From Myxococcaceae bacterium (lineage in GTDB: Bacteria; Myxococcota; Myxococcia; Myxococcales; Myxococcaceae), in the NCBI GenBank assembly GCA_016793095.1, contig JAEUJQ010000023.1, positions 1 through 64,000 on the forward strand: a stretch of 64,000 nt of DNA, written 5' to 3'. This document shows positions 24,805 through 33,581 of this stretch, in pieces; position 1 is the stretch's first letter; every line of letters starts with the position of its first letter. The notes under the pieces were generated by a model. It made no database searches. It was not told the DNA's origin and saw nothing but the letters and a program-made list of their open reading frames with translations. The translations under genes and the position numbers were made by a program.

Positions 24805-25158
24805 GTTGGCTGGAGGAACGAGTTCGCGGTGACGGACTGGCGCCGCTCGCGCCTCGCGTCACTGAGGCGGGAGGGTGAGCGAGGTGCTCGCCAGCGGCTC
24901 GTCGATGAGGAGCTGGTGTCGGAAGCTGCCACGGAGGTTCTCCGAGCGGACCGTCGCGCCGCTGCCATCACGGTCGTTGAAGGCGCCGTCCGACCGGTGG
25001 TTGAGGCCATGGATGAAGTCGTGACGCCCGCGTCGTGCAGCACCGGAAGCGACCTGAGAGAACAACAATGAAGGATTCGGGGCGACGGGTCGAGTGCCAG
25101 CGTGGTGGGGAGAGACCGCTGCGAAGAGAGCCGCCCTCGCGCTCGCGCGGAGCCACCG
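24805..25158. other. Intergenic region with one weak minus-strand frame
   Basis: Between the alpha/beta hydrolase and the LysR gene. The only protein-like stretch is on the minus strand at 24859-25068 (HDFIHGLNHRSDGAFNDRDG then SGATVRSENLRGSFRH), 69 codons with only a TTG start. It might be a gene remnant. I see no terminator, RNA gene or clear promoter. Confidence 0.5.
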
Positions 25159-26046
25159 TCACGCCCGACTCACGAGCCAATCGACGAACGCGCGCACGCG
25201 CGCGCTCAGGTGCCGCGTCCTCGGGTACAGGACGACGAGGGGCAGGTTCCCCGAGTCCCAGTCGGCGAGCACCCGGACCAGCTTCCTCTCGCGCAGGAGC
25301 CTGTCCACGTACCCGGAGCGGGGCGTCTGCAACAGCCCGAGGCCCGCGACGCCGCACGCGAGGAAGGTGTCGGCGTCGTTGCACGCGACCGCGTGCGTGA
25401 CCGGCACCTCGAGCGCCTCGCCGTCCCTCTCGAAGTCGAGCGCGTAGACCTCTCCGGTCCTGGGCGAGAAGAAGTTCACTGCGCGGTGCCTGGACAGGTC
25501 GGCCGGGCTGCGTGGCGTGCCGTGTCTGCGCAGGTACGAGGGGGCCGCGCAGGTGATGACCGGCAGCGTCTTGAGCTTCCGCACGACCAGCGACTCGTCG
25601 AGCGCCGCGCCACCCCGCACGACGCAATCGACGCCCTCCCGGAGCAGGTCCACCGGCCGGTCGCTGCTGCCGAGCTCGAGCTGCAGCTCGGGGTAGCGCT
25701 GAAAGAACACCGGCAGCGCGGGCGCGAGGATGTGTCGGCCGAAGGCCGCGGGCACGTCCACGCGCAGCCGACCGCGCACGGCCTTCGTCGCGCCGTGAAT
25801 CGAGTCGCGCAGCTCGGCGGTGTCAGCGAGCAGCCGCTCCACGCGCTCGAGCGCCGCGGCGCCATCGGTGGTGAGCGTCACCCGCCTCGTGGTGCGATGG
25901 AGCAGCGTCACGCCGAGGTGCGCCTCGAGCTGCTGCACCAGGGTCGTCACGGTGGCGTTCGAGACGCCGAGGGCGCGGGCGGCTGGCGTGAAGCCGCCGA
26001 GGCGGGCGACGCGAGCGAAGCTCTCCATGGCGCGGTGCAGGTCCAT
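25159..26046 (-). CDS. LysR-family transcriptional regulator
   Basis: 295 residues with a classic LysR N-terminal winged helix-turn-helix (MDLHRAMESFARVARLGGFT, then AARALGVSNATVTTLVQQLE and LLHRTTRRVTLT). The C-terminal effector-binding domain is of the CrgA-like subgroup (VDLLREGVDCVVRGGAALDE). It is divergent from an aldo/keto reductase with a 103-bp shared region, the usual arrangement in which a LysR regulator controls its neighbour and itself. The inducer is unknown. Confidence 0.93.
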   Translation of the reverse strand: MDLHRAMESFARVARLGGFTPAARALGVSNATVTTLVQQLEAHLGVTLLHRTTRRVTLTTDGAAALERVERLLADTAELRDSIHGATKAVRGRLRVDVPAAFGRHILAPALPVFFQRYPELQLELGSSDRPVDLLREGVDCVVRGGAALDESLVVRKLKTLPVITCAAPSYLRRHGTPRSPADLSRHRAVNFFSPRTGEVYALDFERDGEALEVPVTHAVACNDADTFLACGVAGLGLLQTPRSGYVDRLLRERKLVRVLADWDSGNLPLVVLYPRTRHLSARVRAFVDWLVSRA

Positions 26047-26149
26047 TGTTCACGAACTCCAAAAGGTGTTGTCGTCAGCGCGCTATTTATTCGGAATGCC
26101 TGGCACAATACACCTCTCGACGTTGCACCACCCCAACGAGGAGCACGTC
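26047..26149. promoter_or_regulatory. Divergent promoter region between LysR and aldo/keto reductase genes
   Basis: The 103 bp between the two start codons contain an AT-richer island (ctatttattcgg, 26083-26094, and cacaatac, 26103-26110), unusual here. Beside the LysR start is the inverted repeat GTTC-ac-GAAC (26048-26057). The repeat could be part of a LysR operator or of the ribosome binding region. For the reductase, GAGGAG ends about 7 bp before ATG 26150. Assignment is by context only. Confidence 0.45.
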
Positions 26150-27133
26150 ATGCAGACCCGTCAACGTCGTCTCGGCCGCACCGGCCCCACCGTCTTCCCT
26201 CTCGGCCTCGGCACCATGGGCATGTCCGCGATGTACGGCCCGTCGGACGACGCCGAGAGCGTCGCCACCATCCACGCCGCGCTCGACGCTGGCATCACGC
26301 TGTTCGACACGGCCGACTTCTACGGCACCGGCCACAACGAGCGCCTGCTGGCCCGCGCGCTCGGCGCCCGTCGCAAGGACGTGCAGCTGAGCGTGAAGTT
26401 CGGCGCCCTGCGCGCTCCGGGTGGCGGGTGGACGGGCGTCGATGGCCGGCCCGCCGCGGTGAAGAACTTCCTCGCCTACTCACTCGACCGCCTGGGCACG
26501 GACTACGTGGACGTCTACCGGCCCGCTCGGCTCGACCCGAACGTGCCCATCGAGGACACGGTGGGCGCCATCGCCGACCTGGTGAAGGCAGGCTACGTGC
26601 GCCACATCGGCCTGTCCGAGGTGAACCCGGAGACGGTTCGGCGCGCCCAGGCCGTTCATCCCATCGTCGACGTGCAGCTCGAGTACTCGCTCGCCAGCCG
26701 CGGCCTCGAGGCGCAGCTGCCGGCCCTGCGCGCGATGGGCGTGGGCGTCACCGCCTACGGCGTGCTCTCGCGTGGACTGCTGGTGGGCTCGAAGCCAAAG
26801 GGCCCGACCGACTTACGCGCCTGGCTCCCCCGCTTCACCGGGGAGAACGCCACGAGGAACGCTCACGCGCAGCAGGCCCTGGCCGACCTCGCCGCCGCGC
26901 GCAAGGTGAGCGCCTCGCAGCTCGCCATCGCCTGGGCCCTCTCTCGCGGAGACGACCTCCTGCCGCTCATCGGCGCCCGTACCCGTGCACAGCTCACCGA
27001 CGCGCTCGGCGCCCTCACCCTCGAGCTGAGCCCAGCCGAGCTCACCCAGCTCGAGGCGGCGTGCGCCACCATCGCGGGGACCCGCTACGCGCCCGAGCAC
27101 ATGGGCAACCTCGACAGCGAGCGGCGCGTCTGA
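26150..27133 (+). CDS. Aldo/keto reductase
   Basis: 327 residues with the family's TIM-barrel landmarks: GLGTMGMSAMYG, DTADFYGTGHNERLL (catalytic Asp and Tyr), VKFGA (Lys), DYVDVYRPARLDPNVPIEDT, GYVRHIGLSE, and the NADPH site ALSRGDDLLPLIGARTRAQL. In many family members a His follows the barrel strand at the 'YRPAR' position; here the position holds Arg/Pro/Ala, as in a known subgroup. The start is fixed by GAGGAG upstream of 26150; the open frame before it overlaps the LysR gene. It probably reduces an aldehyde or ketone with NADPH, perhaps in detoxification, under the divergent LysR regulator. Confidence 0.92.
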   Translation: MQTRQRRLGRTGPTVFPLGLGTMGMSAMYGPSDDAESVATIHAALDAGITLFDTADFYGTGHNERLLARALGARRKDVQLSVKFGALRAPGGGWTGVDGRPAAVKNFLAYSLDRLGTDYVDVYRPARLDPNVPIEDTVGAIADLVKAGYVRHIGLSEVNPETVRRAQAVHPIVDVQLEYSLASRGLEAQLPALRAMGVGVTAYGVLSRGLLVGSKPKGPTDLRAWLPRFTGENATRNAHAQQALADLAAARKVSASQLAIAWALSRGDDLLPLIGARTRAQLTDALGALTLELSPAELTQLEAACATIAGTRYAPEHMGNLDSERRV

Positions 27134-27157
27134 GGCTGCGCTGCGTTCGCCACCCGG

Positions 27158-27706
27158 TCACCCCAGCGGCGCGCGGTGCAGCGCCTGGTAGCGGTCGGCG
27201 CGGCTCTCGTAGAGCGTCAACTGCGCGACCGTGAAGGGGCGCGAGCGGAGCGTCGAGAGGGCCGTCGCCGCCTCCGCGAAGGCAGCGTTGTGCTTCGACC
27301 GCGCGAGCGTCACGTGCGGGGTGAAGGCGCGCTCGTGCTCCTTCGGCGACAACCCCGGCAACTGCTGGGTGAGGAGCGCGCGCTGCGCGTCGGCCTGGAG
27401 CGCGCGCAGGGGCTCCACCGCTCCGGCGACGCCCAGCCACAACACCGACGGCGCCCGCGCGGTGCCGAAGGTGCCCGCGCTGGCCAGCTCGAGCGAGAAC
27501 GGTTGGTGCCGGCGGGCCAGCGCGTCGATGACGGGCTTGAAGCCCTCGACGTGCCCGGGGTCCGCGTTGCCGAGGAACACCAGCGTCAGGTGCAGCTTGT
27601 CCGCGCGCACCCACTTCGCCGGCACCAGCGGCCGGTGCTGCTCGATGACCTGCGCGGCCAGCGTCCGGGCCGCGTCGTCGAGGTCGATCGCGAGGAAGAC
27701 GGACAT
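27158..27706 (-). CDS. thpR: RNA 2',3'-cyclic phosphodiesterase (2H family)
   Basis: 182 residues, the usual length for this family. Both 2H-phosphoesterase motifs are present: HLTL (in ADKLHLTLVFLG) and HVTL (in FTPHVTLARSKH), spaced about 90 residues apart. The enzyme opens RNA 2',3'-cyclic phosphates to 2'-phosphates and can ligate tRNA halves in vitro. It is cytoplasmic and stands alone, convergent with the aldo/keto reductase gene (24-bp gap). Confidence 0.9.
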   Translation of the reverse strand: MSVFLAIDLDDAARTLAAQVIEQHRPLVPAKWVRADKLHLTLVFLGNADPGHVEGFKPVIDALARRHQPFSLELASAGTFGTARAPSVLWLGVAGAVEPLRALQADAQRALLTQQLPGLSPKEHERAFTPHVTLARSKHNAAFAEAATALSTLRSRPFTVAQLTLYESRADRYQALHRAPLG

Positions 27707-27809
27707 GTGAGGGCGCAGTCGAGCACGATCTCGCTTCGCCGGCTGCGCATTCCATGAGGAACTCCCGTCGCGGCGCCGCTGTCACAGCCGCACCTTCCTG
27801 GAGCCTCCC

Positions 27810-29201
27810 ATGCGCCACCTCGCCACCGTCCTCGCGGGCCTCACGCTCTTCGCGGCCTCCGCCGCGCACGCGTTCTGTGGCTTCTACGTCTCGTCTGCTG
27901 GCGGCCAGCTCTTCAACGACGCCACCATGGTGGCCCTCATGCGCGACGGCACCCGCACCGTGCTGTCGATGCAGAACAACTACCGCGGGCCGCCGAGCGA
28001 CTTCGCGATGGTGGTGCCCGTGCCCGTGGTGCTCCAGAAGGAGAACGTGCGTACGCTGCCGAAGGCCGCCTTCGAGCGCCTCGACGCCCTCGCCTCACCC
28101 CGCCTGGTGCAGCTGTGCGTGGACGAGGAGCAGCCCCTCGCTCGGGCCGGCGCCGGCATGGCGAAGAGCGCCTCGCGCACGAGGGACGAGGCCCTGCCGC
28201 GCGACCTCGGCGTGAAGGTCGAGGCGAAGTTCGAGGTGAACGAGTACGAGGTCGTCATCCTCTCGGCGAAGGACGCGCTCGGCCTCGACATCTGGCTGCG
28301 TGAGAACAAGTACCAGATTCCACCCAACGCCGAGCCGCTGCTGCGCCCGTACGTGCAGAACAACTCGAAGTTCTTCGTCGCGAAGGTGAACGCGAAGAAG
28401 GTGAAGTTCGTCAACGGCCAGGCGGTGCTCTCGCCGCTGCGCTTCCACTACGACAGCGAGAAGTTCGAGCTGCCGGTCCGGCTGGGCCTCGTCAACAGCT
28501 CCGGCGAGCAGGACCTCATCGTTCACGTCATCGCGAAGCACCGCTACGAGGTCGCCAACCGGAAGAACGTCTTCGTGCCGTCGAACCTCGACGTGAAGGT
28601 GGCCGTCGAGCCGCGCTTCGGGGCCTTCTACTCCGAGCTCGTGAAGCGCACGTTCGACAAGAACGGCGGCGCGGCAGTGACGGAGTTCGCGTGGCAGGGC
28701 GCCATGCCGCCTCCGCAGGTGATGGTGGACCAGGGCATCTACGGCGTCACCTGCGACCCGTGCCCGCCACCACACCCGATGGACGACCCGCTCACCCGGC
28801 TGCTCGGCGCCGACGTCATCCCCGGCGTGAAGGGCGACTCCGGCGTCGCGAAGTGGGCGAACGAGACGACGCTGACGCGCCTCCACCTGCGCTACACGAA
28901 GGACAGCCTCACCGACGACCTCGTCTTCCAGCAGGCCGAGCCGATGGAGGGCGGCGTTCCGGGCGTCGAGGGCGTGCGCGCCGCGAAGAAGAATCGCTTC
29001 CAGGGCCGCTACGTCATGTGGAAGCGCGGCGAGGCGTGCTGGGACATGGCCTCGCCCATCGTGTCAGCCGGCCTCGCAGGCACGACCGCCGTGATGGCGA
29101 AGGCGGCCACGCTCCCCCTTCCCTTCGAGGAGTACCTCGTCACCTCCATCCCCACGCTCGGCATCGAGGCGAAGGGCTTCGTGAAGAAGCCGTCGCCCTG
29201 A
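27810..29201 (+). CDS. DUF2330 domain protein, secreted, without MYXO-CTERM
   Basis: GGAG at 27800-27803 precedes ATG 27810. The signal peptide (LATVLAGLTLFAASAAHA) leads to FCGFYVSSAGGQLFNDATMV. The DUF2330 core follows (DFAMVVPVPVVLQKENVRTL, EYEVVILSAKDALGLDIWL, FFVAKVNAKKV). The protein ends IEAKGFVKKPSP with no sorting tail, so it is probably periplasmic or soluble outside, unlike the paralog at 20513-22210. A near-identical fragment of its 5' end lies at 15512-15618. Role unknown. 463 residues. Confidence 0.88.
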   Translation: MRHLATVLAGLTLFAASAAHAFCGFYVSSAGGQLFNDATMVALMRDGTRTVLSMQNNYRGPPSDFAMVVPVPVVLQKENVRTLPKAAFERLDALASPRLVQLCVDEEQPLARAGAGMAKSASRTRDEALPRDLGVKVEAKFEVNEYEVVILSAKDALGLDIWLRENKYQIPPNAEPLLRPYVQNNSKFFVAKVNAKKVKFVNGQAVLSPLRFHYDSEKFELPVRLGLVNSSGEQDLIVHVIAKHRYEVANRKNVFVPSNLDVKVAVEPRFGAFYSELVKRTFDKNGGAAVTEFAWQGAMPPPQVMVDQGIYGVTCDPCPPPHPMDDPLTRLLGADVIPGVKGDSGVAKWANETTLTRLHLRYTKDSLTDDLVFQQAEPMEGGVPGVEGVRAAKKNRFQGRYVMWKRGEACWDMASPIVSAGLAGTTAVMAKAATLPLPFEEYLVTSIPTLGIEAKGFVKKPSP

Positions 29202-29219
29202 GCCACCCGAAGAAGCCCT

Positions 29220-29236
29220 GCTTTCAGCACGAAAGC
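29220..29236. other. Perfect hairpin or operator-like inverted repeat
   Basis: GCTTTC-agcac-GAAAGC: six-base arms with a five-base centre, 19 bp after the DUF2330 stop and about 85 bp before the GGDEF gene. No T tract follows, so it is not a classic terminator. It could end the DUF2330 transcript or be a protein site for the downstream gene. Confidence 0.35.
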
Positions 29237-29321
29237 GCTACGCTTGGCTCCGAAGTCCCTGCCCTGATCCCACTCAAGAGACGTCACGAGCGTCAGGTGT
29301 CAGGCTGGTTATGGGGGAGAT

Positions 29322-30668
29322 GTGGGAACCGGGTCTGAGGCGGCCAACGGCTCGAGGCACGAAGCGCTCGCTCGCGAGGACGGGCACTTCCGTGCGCTCG
29401 TCGAGGTGACGTCCGACTGGCTCTGGGAGATCGACGCGCAGGGCCGCTATTCCTACTCCAACCCGAAGGTGAAGGAGCTGCTCGGCTACGAGCCCCACGA
29501 GGTCATCGGCAAGACGCCGTTCGACTTCATGCACCCGCCCGAGGCGCGGCGGGTCGGCGAGCTGTTCGGGGCCATCGCCGCCGAGCGCCGCGAGTTCCAC
29601 GAGCTGGTCAACGTCAACCTGCACAAGGACGGCCACGAGGTGGTGCTCGAGACGAGCGGCGTGCCCATCTTCGGCGACGACGGGTCCTTCCTCGGCTTTC
29701 GCGGCATCGATCGCGACGTGACCGAGCGCTTTCATGCCGAGCGGCGCCTGCGGCTCGCCGACGCGGCGGTGCAGGCCTCGGCCGAGGGCATCATCGTCGC
29801 CGACGCGAGCGGCAACATCACCGCGGTGAACCCGGCCTGGGCCACCATGTCGGGCTACCCGGAGTCGGCGCTGCTCGGCAGGCAACCCAGCATGCTCTCA
29901 GCCACGGAGAGCACCCGCGCGCGGCTGTGGGACCTGCTCACCGGCGCCCCCCGCTGGAGCGGCGAAGGCACCTGCCGCCACCGCTCGGGTGAGACCTTCC
30001 CCGTGTGGATGACGCTGTCGCAGGTGCAGGACGAGCAGCGCGTCGTCACCGGCTTCGTCGCGCTGGTCAGCGACATGACCGAGCGCCGCGCCGCCGAGGC
30101 GACCATCCGGTTCCAGGCCAACCACGACGCGGTGACCCAGCTCGCGAACCGCACGTCGTTCCTCGCCGCCCTGACGCGCGCGCTCGCCGACGGCATGCGC
30201 CTCCAGGAGCGGGTCGCGGTGCTCTTCGTCGACCTCGATGGCTTCAAGCCCGTCAACGACCAGCACGGCCACGGCGTCGGCGACGTCCTGCTGGCCACCA
30301 CGGCGCGGCGCCTCGAGAACTGCGTGCGCCGCACGGACCTCGTGGCGCGCTTCGGCGGAGACGAGTTCACCATTCTGCTGCGCGGGCTCACCGACGACGC
30401 CGTCGCGCTGCGCGTGGCCGAGTCGTGCGTGAAGGCTGTCGCCGCGCCGTACCGGCTCGAGGGCATTCAGGTGCACGTCGGGGCCAGCATCGGCGTGGCC
30501 GTCTTCCCTCAGCACGGCACCACCACCGACGCCCTCATCGCGGCGGCCGACATCGCCATGTACGAGGCCAAACGCGCAGGCGGCAGCCGCGTCGCGGTGT
30601 CGGGAACGCCGCGGGCCGCGAAGAAGGCCGCACCGAAGAAACCGAGCCGGCCACTCCGCTCCCGCTGA
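29322..30668 (+). CDS. PAS-PAS-GGDEF diguanylate cyclase
   Basis: Two PAS domains (about residues 22-140, HFRALVEVTSDWLWEIDAQG, and 145-265, AAVQASAEGIIVADASGNIT) are followed by a GGDEF domain. The active site is intact (ARFGGDEFTILL). An RxxD product-inhibition site (RRTD) sits exactly five residues before GGDEF. The enzyme should make cyclic-di-GMP from GTP and be feedback-inhibited; no EAL domain is present. The tail is Lys/Pro/Arg-rich. No membrane segment is seen, so the signal is cytosolic. The only early in-frame start is GTG 29322, with a G-rich purine run unusually close upstream; the exact start is uncertain. 448 residues. Confidence 0.9.
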   Translation: MGTGSEAANGSRHEALAREDGHFRALVEVTSDWLWEIDAQGRYSYSNPKVKELLGYEPHEVIGKTPFDFMHPPEARRVGELFGAIAAERREFHELVNVNLHKDGHEVVLETSGVPIFGDDGSFLGFRGIDRDVTERFHAERRLRLADAAVQASAEGIIVADASGNITAVNPAWATMSGYPESALLGRQPSMLSATESTRARLWDLLTGAPRWSGEGTCRHRSGETFPVWMTLSQVQDEQRVVTGFVALVSDMTERRAAEATIRFQANHDAVTQLANRTSFLAALTRALADGMRLQERVAVLFVDLDGFKPVNDQHGHGVGDVLLATTARRLENCVRRTDLVARFGGDEFTILLRGLTDDAVALRVAESCVKAVAAPYRLEGIQVHVGASIGVAVFPQHGTTTDALIAAADIAMYEAKRAGGSRVAVSGTPRAAKKAAPKKPSRPLRSR

Positions 30669-30775
30669 GCTCGCGCAGCGCCGCCCTTCCAACGGGAAGT
30701 CCGCGGGGTTGGGGTGCGATAGATCGAACGGGGCGGTGGGCCGTTGAAGGGCGCACTCACCCTCGAGGAGCCCTC

Positions 30776-32599
30776 ATGCCCGTCTTCCGCGCCGTCCGTC
30801 GCGTCGCTGTCGCCGTCGTCGCCCTGCCCACCCTCGCCTTCGCCGCGCCGCAGGAGGGCTTTCGTTCCGCGGCGCAGAAGGCGCTCGACTTCCTCGGAGG
30901 CGACACGGCGCGCTGGCAGAAGTCGAACAATTGCTACGGCTGCCACGTCCAGGCGGTGTCGCTCGAGGGGCTCTCGGTCGGCATGCACAACCAGTATCGC
31001 GTGCCGAAGCCGATGATGGACGAGGTGCTGCGCGGCATCATGCACACGCCGGGAGGCTCGCGCACGCCGGGCGGGCTCACGCACGACGGCTACCCCCGCA
31101 CCGCGAAGACGTTCGGCGCCAGCGCGTTCGCCCGCTACGACGCGCTCGTCAACGGGAAGCTCACCGACGACCTGCTGAAGCTCTCGAAAGACCTGCTCGC
31201 CTTTCAGGACAAGAGCGGCATGGTGTCAGGCGACCATCAGTCGTACCCGGTGACGACGGGGCCGATGCAGGCCACCTACCAGGCGGCGCAGACGTGGCGG
31301 CAGGCCTACGCGCGCACGGCCGATGACATGTGGCTCGCCCCGCTGCGACAAGCCGAGAAGTACATGAACGCGCAGGCGCGCTCGTGGAGCGAGAAGCCCG
31401 AGGGCGTCTACCTGCAGGACCTGAACTACGTGACGATGGGCCTGCTGGCGGCTGGCGCCTCGCCGACGGAGCCGCACCTCGCGCGCCTGCTCAAGCACCT
31501 CGAGTCGCGGCAACTGAAGGACGGCGGCTGGAGCCTCTCGTCCGGCACCTCCGACGCGTTCGCGACAGGGCAGACCATCTACGCGCTCAAGCTGGCGGGG
31601 CGCACCGAGGCGGACACGTCGGTGCGGCGCGGCCTCGGGTGGCTCGTCGAGCACCAGGAGAAGGACGGCGGCTGGGGGCACGGCGGCTCCGGGCGCGCCG
31701 AGGCGATGTGGGGCGTGATGGGCCTGGTCTCGGTCGACGTGGTGTCCATCGCGGTGAAGGGCCTTTCCGACGGCGAGCACGTGACGCCGGTGATGGAGCT
31801 CGCCGTGAAGGCCACCGACAACTCGGGCGCCGAGGTGAAGTCCGTCGAGGTGCTGGTGGACGACCTCTCGACGAAGAAGTCGAGCGGCGGCGAGCTGGGC
31901 TTCACCTGGGCGACGAAGGACCTCAAGACGGGCAAGCACACGGTGGACGTGGTGGCGACGAACGCGAAGGGCCAGCAGAGCCGCCGCCGCTTCGAGGTGT
32001 ACGCGGGCGACCTCTACCTGCTCGAGCTCGGCGCGCGCTTCACCAACGAGGGCAGCCAGGTGACGCTGCGCAACATCGCGCCCGAGGGCATGAAGGGGCA
32101 GGTGAAGCTCGAGGTGCGCTCGGCCGAGGCGAAGGCCGCCACCGACGTCGTCTACACGTCCACGCAGCAGAGCGCGCACGGAGCGATGGCCTTCGTGTTC
32201 GGCGGCAAGGGGAAGGACGGCAAGGCCTTCGCGACCGGCCGCTACGAGGCGAAGGTGGCGTTCCTCGGCGAGGACGGCCAGGCGAAGCAGACCGAGACGC
32301 TCGTCTTCGTGCACGACACGCCCGAGGCGCAGCGCGCGCGGTACGCCGAGGTCGAGGGCAAGCTGGACCTCTCGCGTGACGGCTCCGGCGCGGCCAACGC
32401 GAAGGTGGACCTCGTCGACGAGGAAGGCCGCGTCGTGCAGAGCGTGCGGAGCAACGCCGCCGGCCAGTACCGCTTCAAGGGCCTCGACTCGGGCAAGTAC
32501 AAGGTGCGCGTGCAGAAGGAAGGCTTCAAGGCCGAGGAGGCGTCGGTTGACGCCCAGGCCGGCGCAGCTCCCGCGGCCGCGCCCGTGTCGCTGCACTGA
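30776..32599 (+). CDS. Secreted protein with a CxxCH heme motif, cyclase-type QW-like repeats and C-terminal CarboxypepD-like domain
   Basis: GAGGAG at 30765-30770 fixes ATG 30776; a signal peptide ends LAFAAP. Near residue 60 is NNCYGCHVQA, a c-type heme-binding motif. Residues about 85-330 are alpha-barrel repeats with KDGGWSLSSGTSDAFATGQT and EKDGGWGHGG, resembling the QW/prenyltransferase repeats of squalene-hopene cyclase-type proteins. The catalytic DxDD is not seen, so cyclase activity is doubtful. Two beta domains follow. The last (about 535-600, SNAAGQYRFKGLDSGKYKVR) is of the carboxypeptidase-regulatory type. 607 residues. It may be a periplasmic heme protein or a binding scaffold; function unknown. 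Confidence 0.8.
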   Translation: MPVFRAVRRVAVAVVALPTLAFAAPQEGFRSAAQKALDFLGGDTARWQKSNNCYGCHVQAVSLEGLSVGMHNQYRVPKPMMDEVLRGIMHTPGGSRTPGGLTHDGYPRTAKTFGASAFARYDALVNGKLTDDLLKLSKDLLAFQDKSGMVSGDHQSYPVTTGPMQATYQAAQTWRQAYARTADDMWLAPLRQAEKYMNAQARSWSEKPEGVYLQDLNYVTMGLLAAGASPTEPHLARLLKHLESRQLKDGGWSLSSGTSDAFATGQTIYALKLAGRTEADTSVRRGLGWLVEHQEKDGGWGHGGSGRAEAMWGVMGLVSVDVVSIAVKGLSDGEHVTPVMELAVKATDNSGAEVKSVEVLVDDLSTKKSSGGELGFTWATKDLKTGKHTVDVVATNAKGQQSRRRFEVYAGDLYLLELGARFTNEGSQVTLRNIAPEGMKGQVKLEVRSAEAKAATDVVYTSTQQSAHGAMAFVFGGKGKDGKAFATGRYEAKVAFLGEDGQAKQTETLVFVHDTPEAQRARYAEVEGKLDLSRDGSGAANAKVDLVDEEGRVVQSVRSNAAGQYRFKGLDSGKYKVRVQKEGFKAEEASVDAQAGAAPAAAPVSLH

Positions 32600-32637
32600 G
32601 CGGCGCCGTCGAGGTCAGCGGCGTTCGCGGGTGGGCT

Positions 32638-33432
32638 TCAGCGCTCCTCGGCGATCGACCGCACGACGGGGTCCGTGTCGTGCTTCAGCGCACGAATCGC
32701 AGGGAGGTGCCCCTTCGCCGCGGCCTTCCATCTCGTGACCGATAACACCGCGAGTCGTCGCACGAGCGCGCTCCGGTCGTCGAAGAGCGCCACGAGGCGG
32801 GGGAGAATCACCCTGGCGCTCCTCAGCCTGCGATCGCCGAGCACAGAGGCCGCGTGCCACCGGACCACCGCAAACGGACTGCCGAGTGCGCGGAGGGCCT
32901 CGTCGACATCGGACTTCTCAATCCTCACATAGCTGCGCCCTGGCGCGAGCTCGTCTTCGACCCGCTTTCGCTCCTTCGGATTCGTCTCGAGCCAGCCCTC
33001 CAACGGTCGATAGTCGAGTGGTCTCGGCGGGCCTCCCCGGGTGATGGCCTTGAGCCTCGCTGTGAGCCCGCGAACCGCCGTGAGCGGTGCCTGCTTCGCG
33101 AGCCAGTCATGGTCGCCCAGCATCCCGAGCGCCATCGAGAACCAGAGCTCGTCACCACGCTTTCTGAGCGCCGCGATGACCTCGGGCGTCGAGAGGCCGA
33201 GCTGCCCGAGCACCCTCGCCGCCGTCCATCCGTGGGTCTTGTCCCTCAGCGCGCCGAGGAGGGCAGGGACCGCCGGCTTCCCCATCGCAAGCAGCTCCTT
33301 CTGCGCGACCTCGCTGGTGACGCCTTCGAAGACGCCGAACCGAGTCACCAGAAACGCCGCGCGTTCACGCTGCTGCGCCCCTTCACGCGCCACCCAACGC
33401 TCCATCGAGCTCTCGTCCTCTTGACGCCTCAT
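32638..33432 (-). CDS. HEAT-repeat protein
   Basis: Helical repeats are evident: KPAVPALLGALRDKTHGWTA, ARVLGQLGLSTPEVIAALRK, VDEALRALGSPFAVVRWHAA, SVLGDRRLRSARVILPRL, and a last unit LPAIRALKHDTDPVVRSIAE. The frame is open to 33525, but the first 31 residues are Arg/Ser-rich and unlike a protein start. I prefer ATG 33432 (MRRQEDESS, 264 residues); ATG 33405 is also possible. HEAT proteins are binding scaffolds, and PBS-lyase-type HEAT proteins are common in myxobacteria. The partner is unknown. Confidence 0.8.
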   Translation of the reverse strand: MRRQEDESSMERWVAREGAQQRERAAFLVTRFGVFEGVTSEVAQKELLAMGKPAVPALLGALRDKTHGWTAARVLGQLGLSTPEVIAALRKRGDELWFSMALGMLGDHDWLAKQAPLTAVRGLTARLKAITRGGPPRPLDYRPLEGWLETNPKERKRVEDELAPGRSYVRIEKSDVDEALRALGSPFAVVRWHAASVLGDRRLRSARVILPRLVALFDDRSALVRRLAVLSVTRWKAAAKGHLPAIRALKHDTDPVVRSIAEER

Positions 33433-33581
33433 GTGCCCGAGACGCGCTCCGCAAGCACTCGAGCGGCTCTTCGACCGGGGCGCCGATCGCCCGTGAACGA
33501 CCCGCGCAGTCGAGCCGTCGGCCATTCGAGATCAGCTCCGTTCCGGGAAGGCTCTCGGGAGTCCAAAGGAAGCCCGCCCGG

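Noticed and set aside
24859-25068. 69-codon minus-strand frame between hydrolase and LysR genes
   Set aside because: Only a TTG start, no ribosome binding site and no recognised family; kept as a note in the intergenic entry.
29220-29236. Rho-independent terminator call
   Set aside because: The hairpin is perfect but lacks a following T run; listed only as an inverted repeat.
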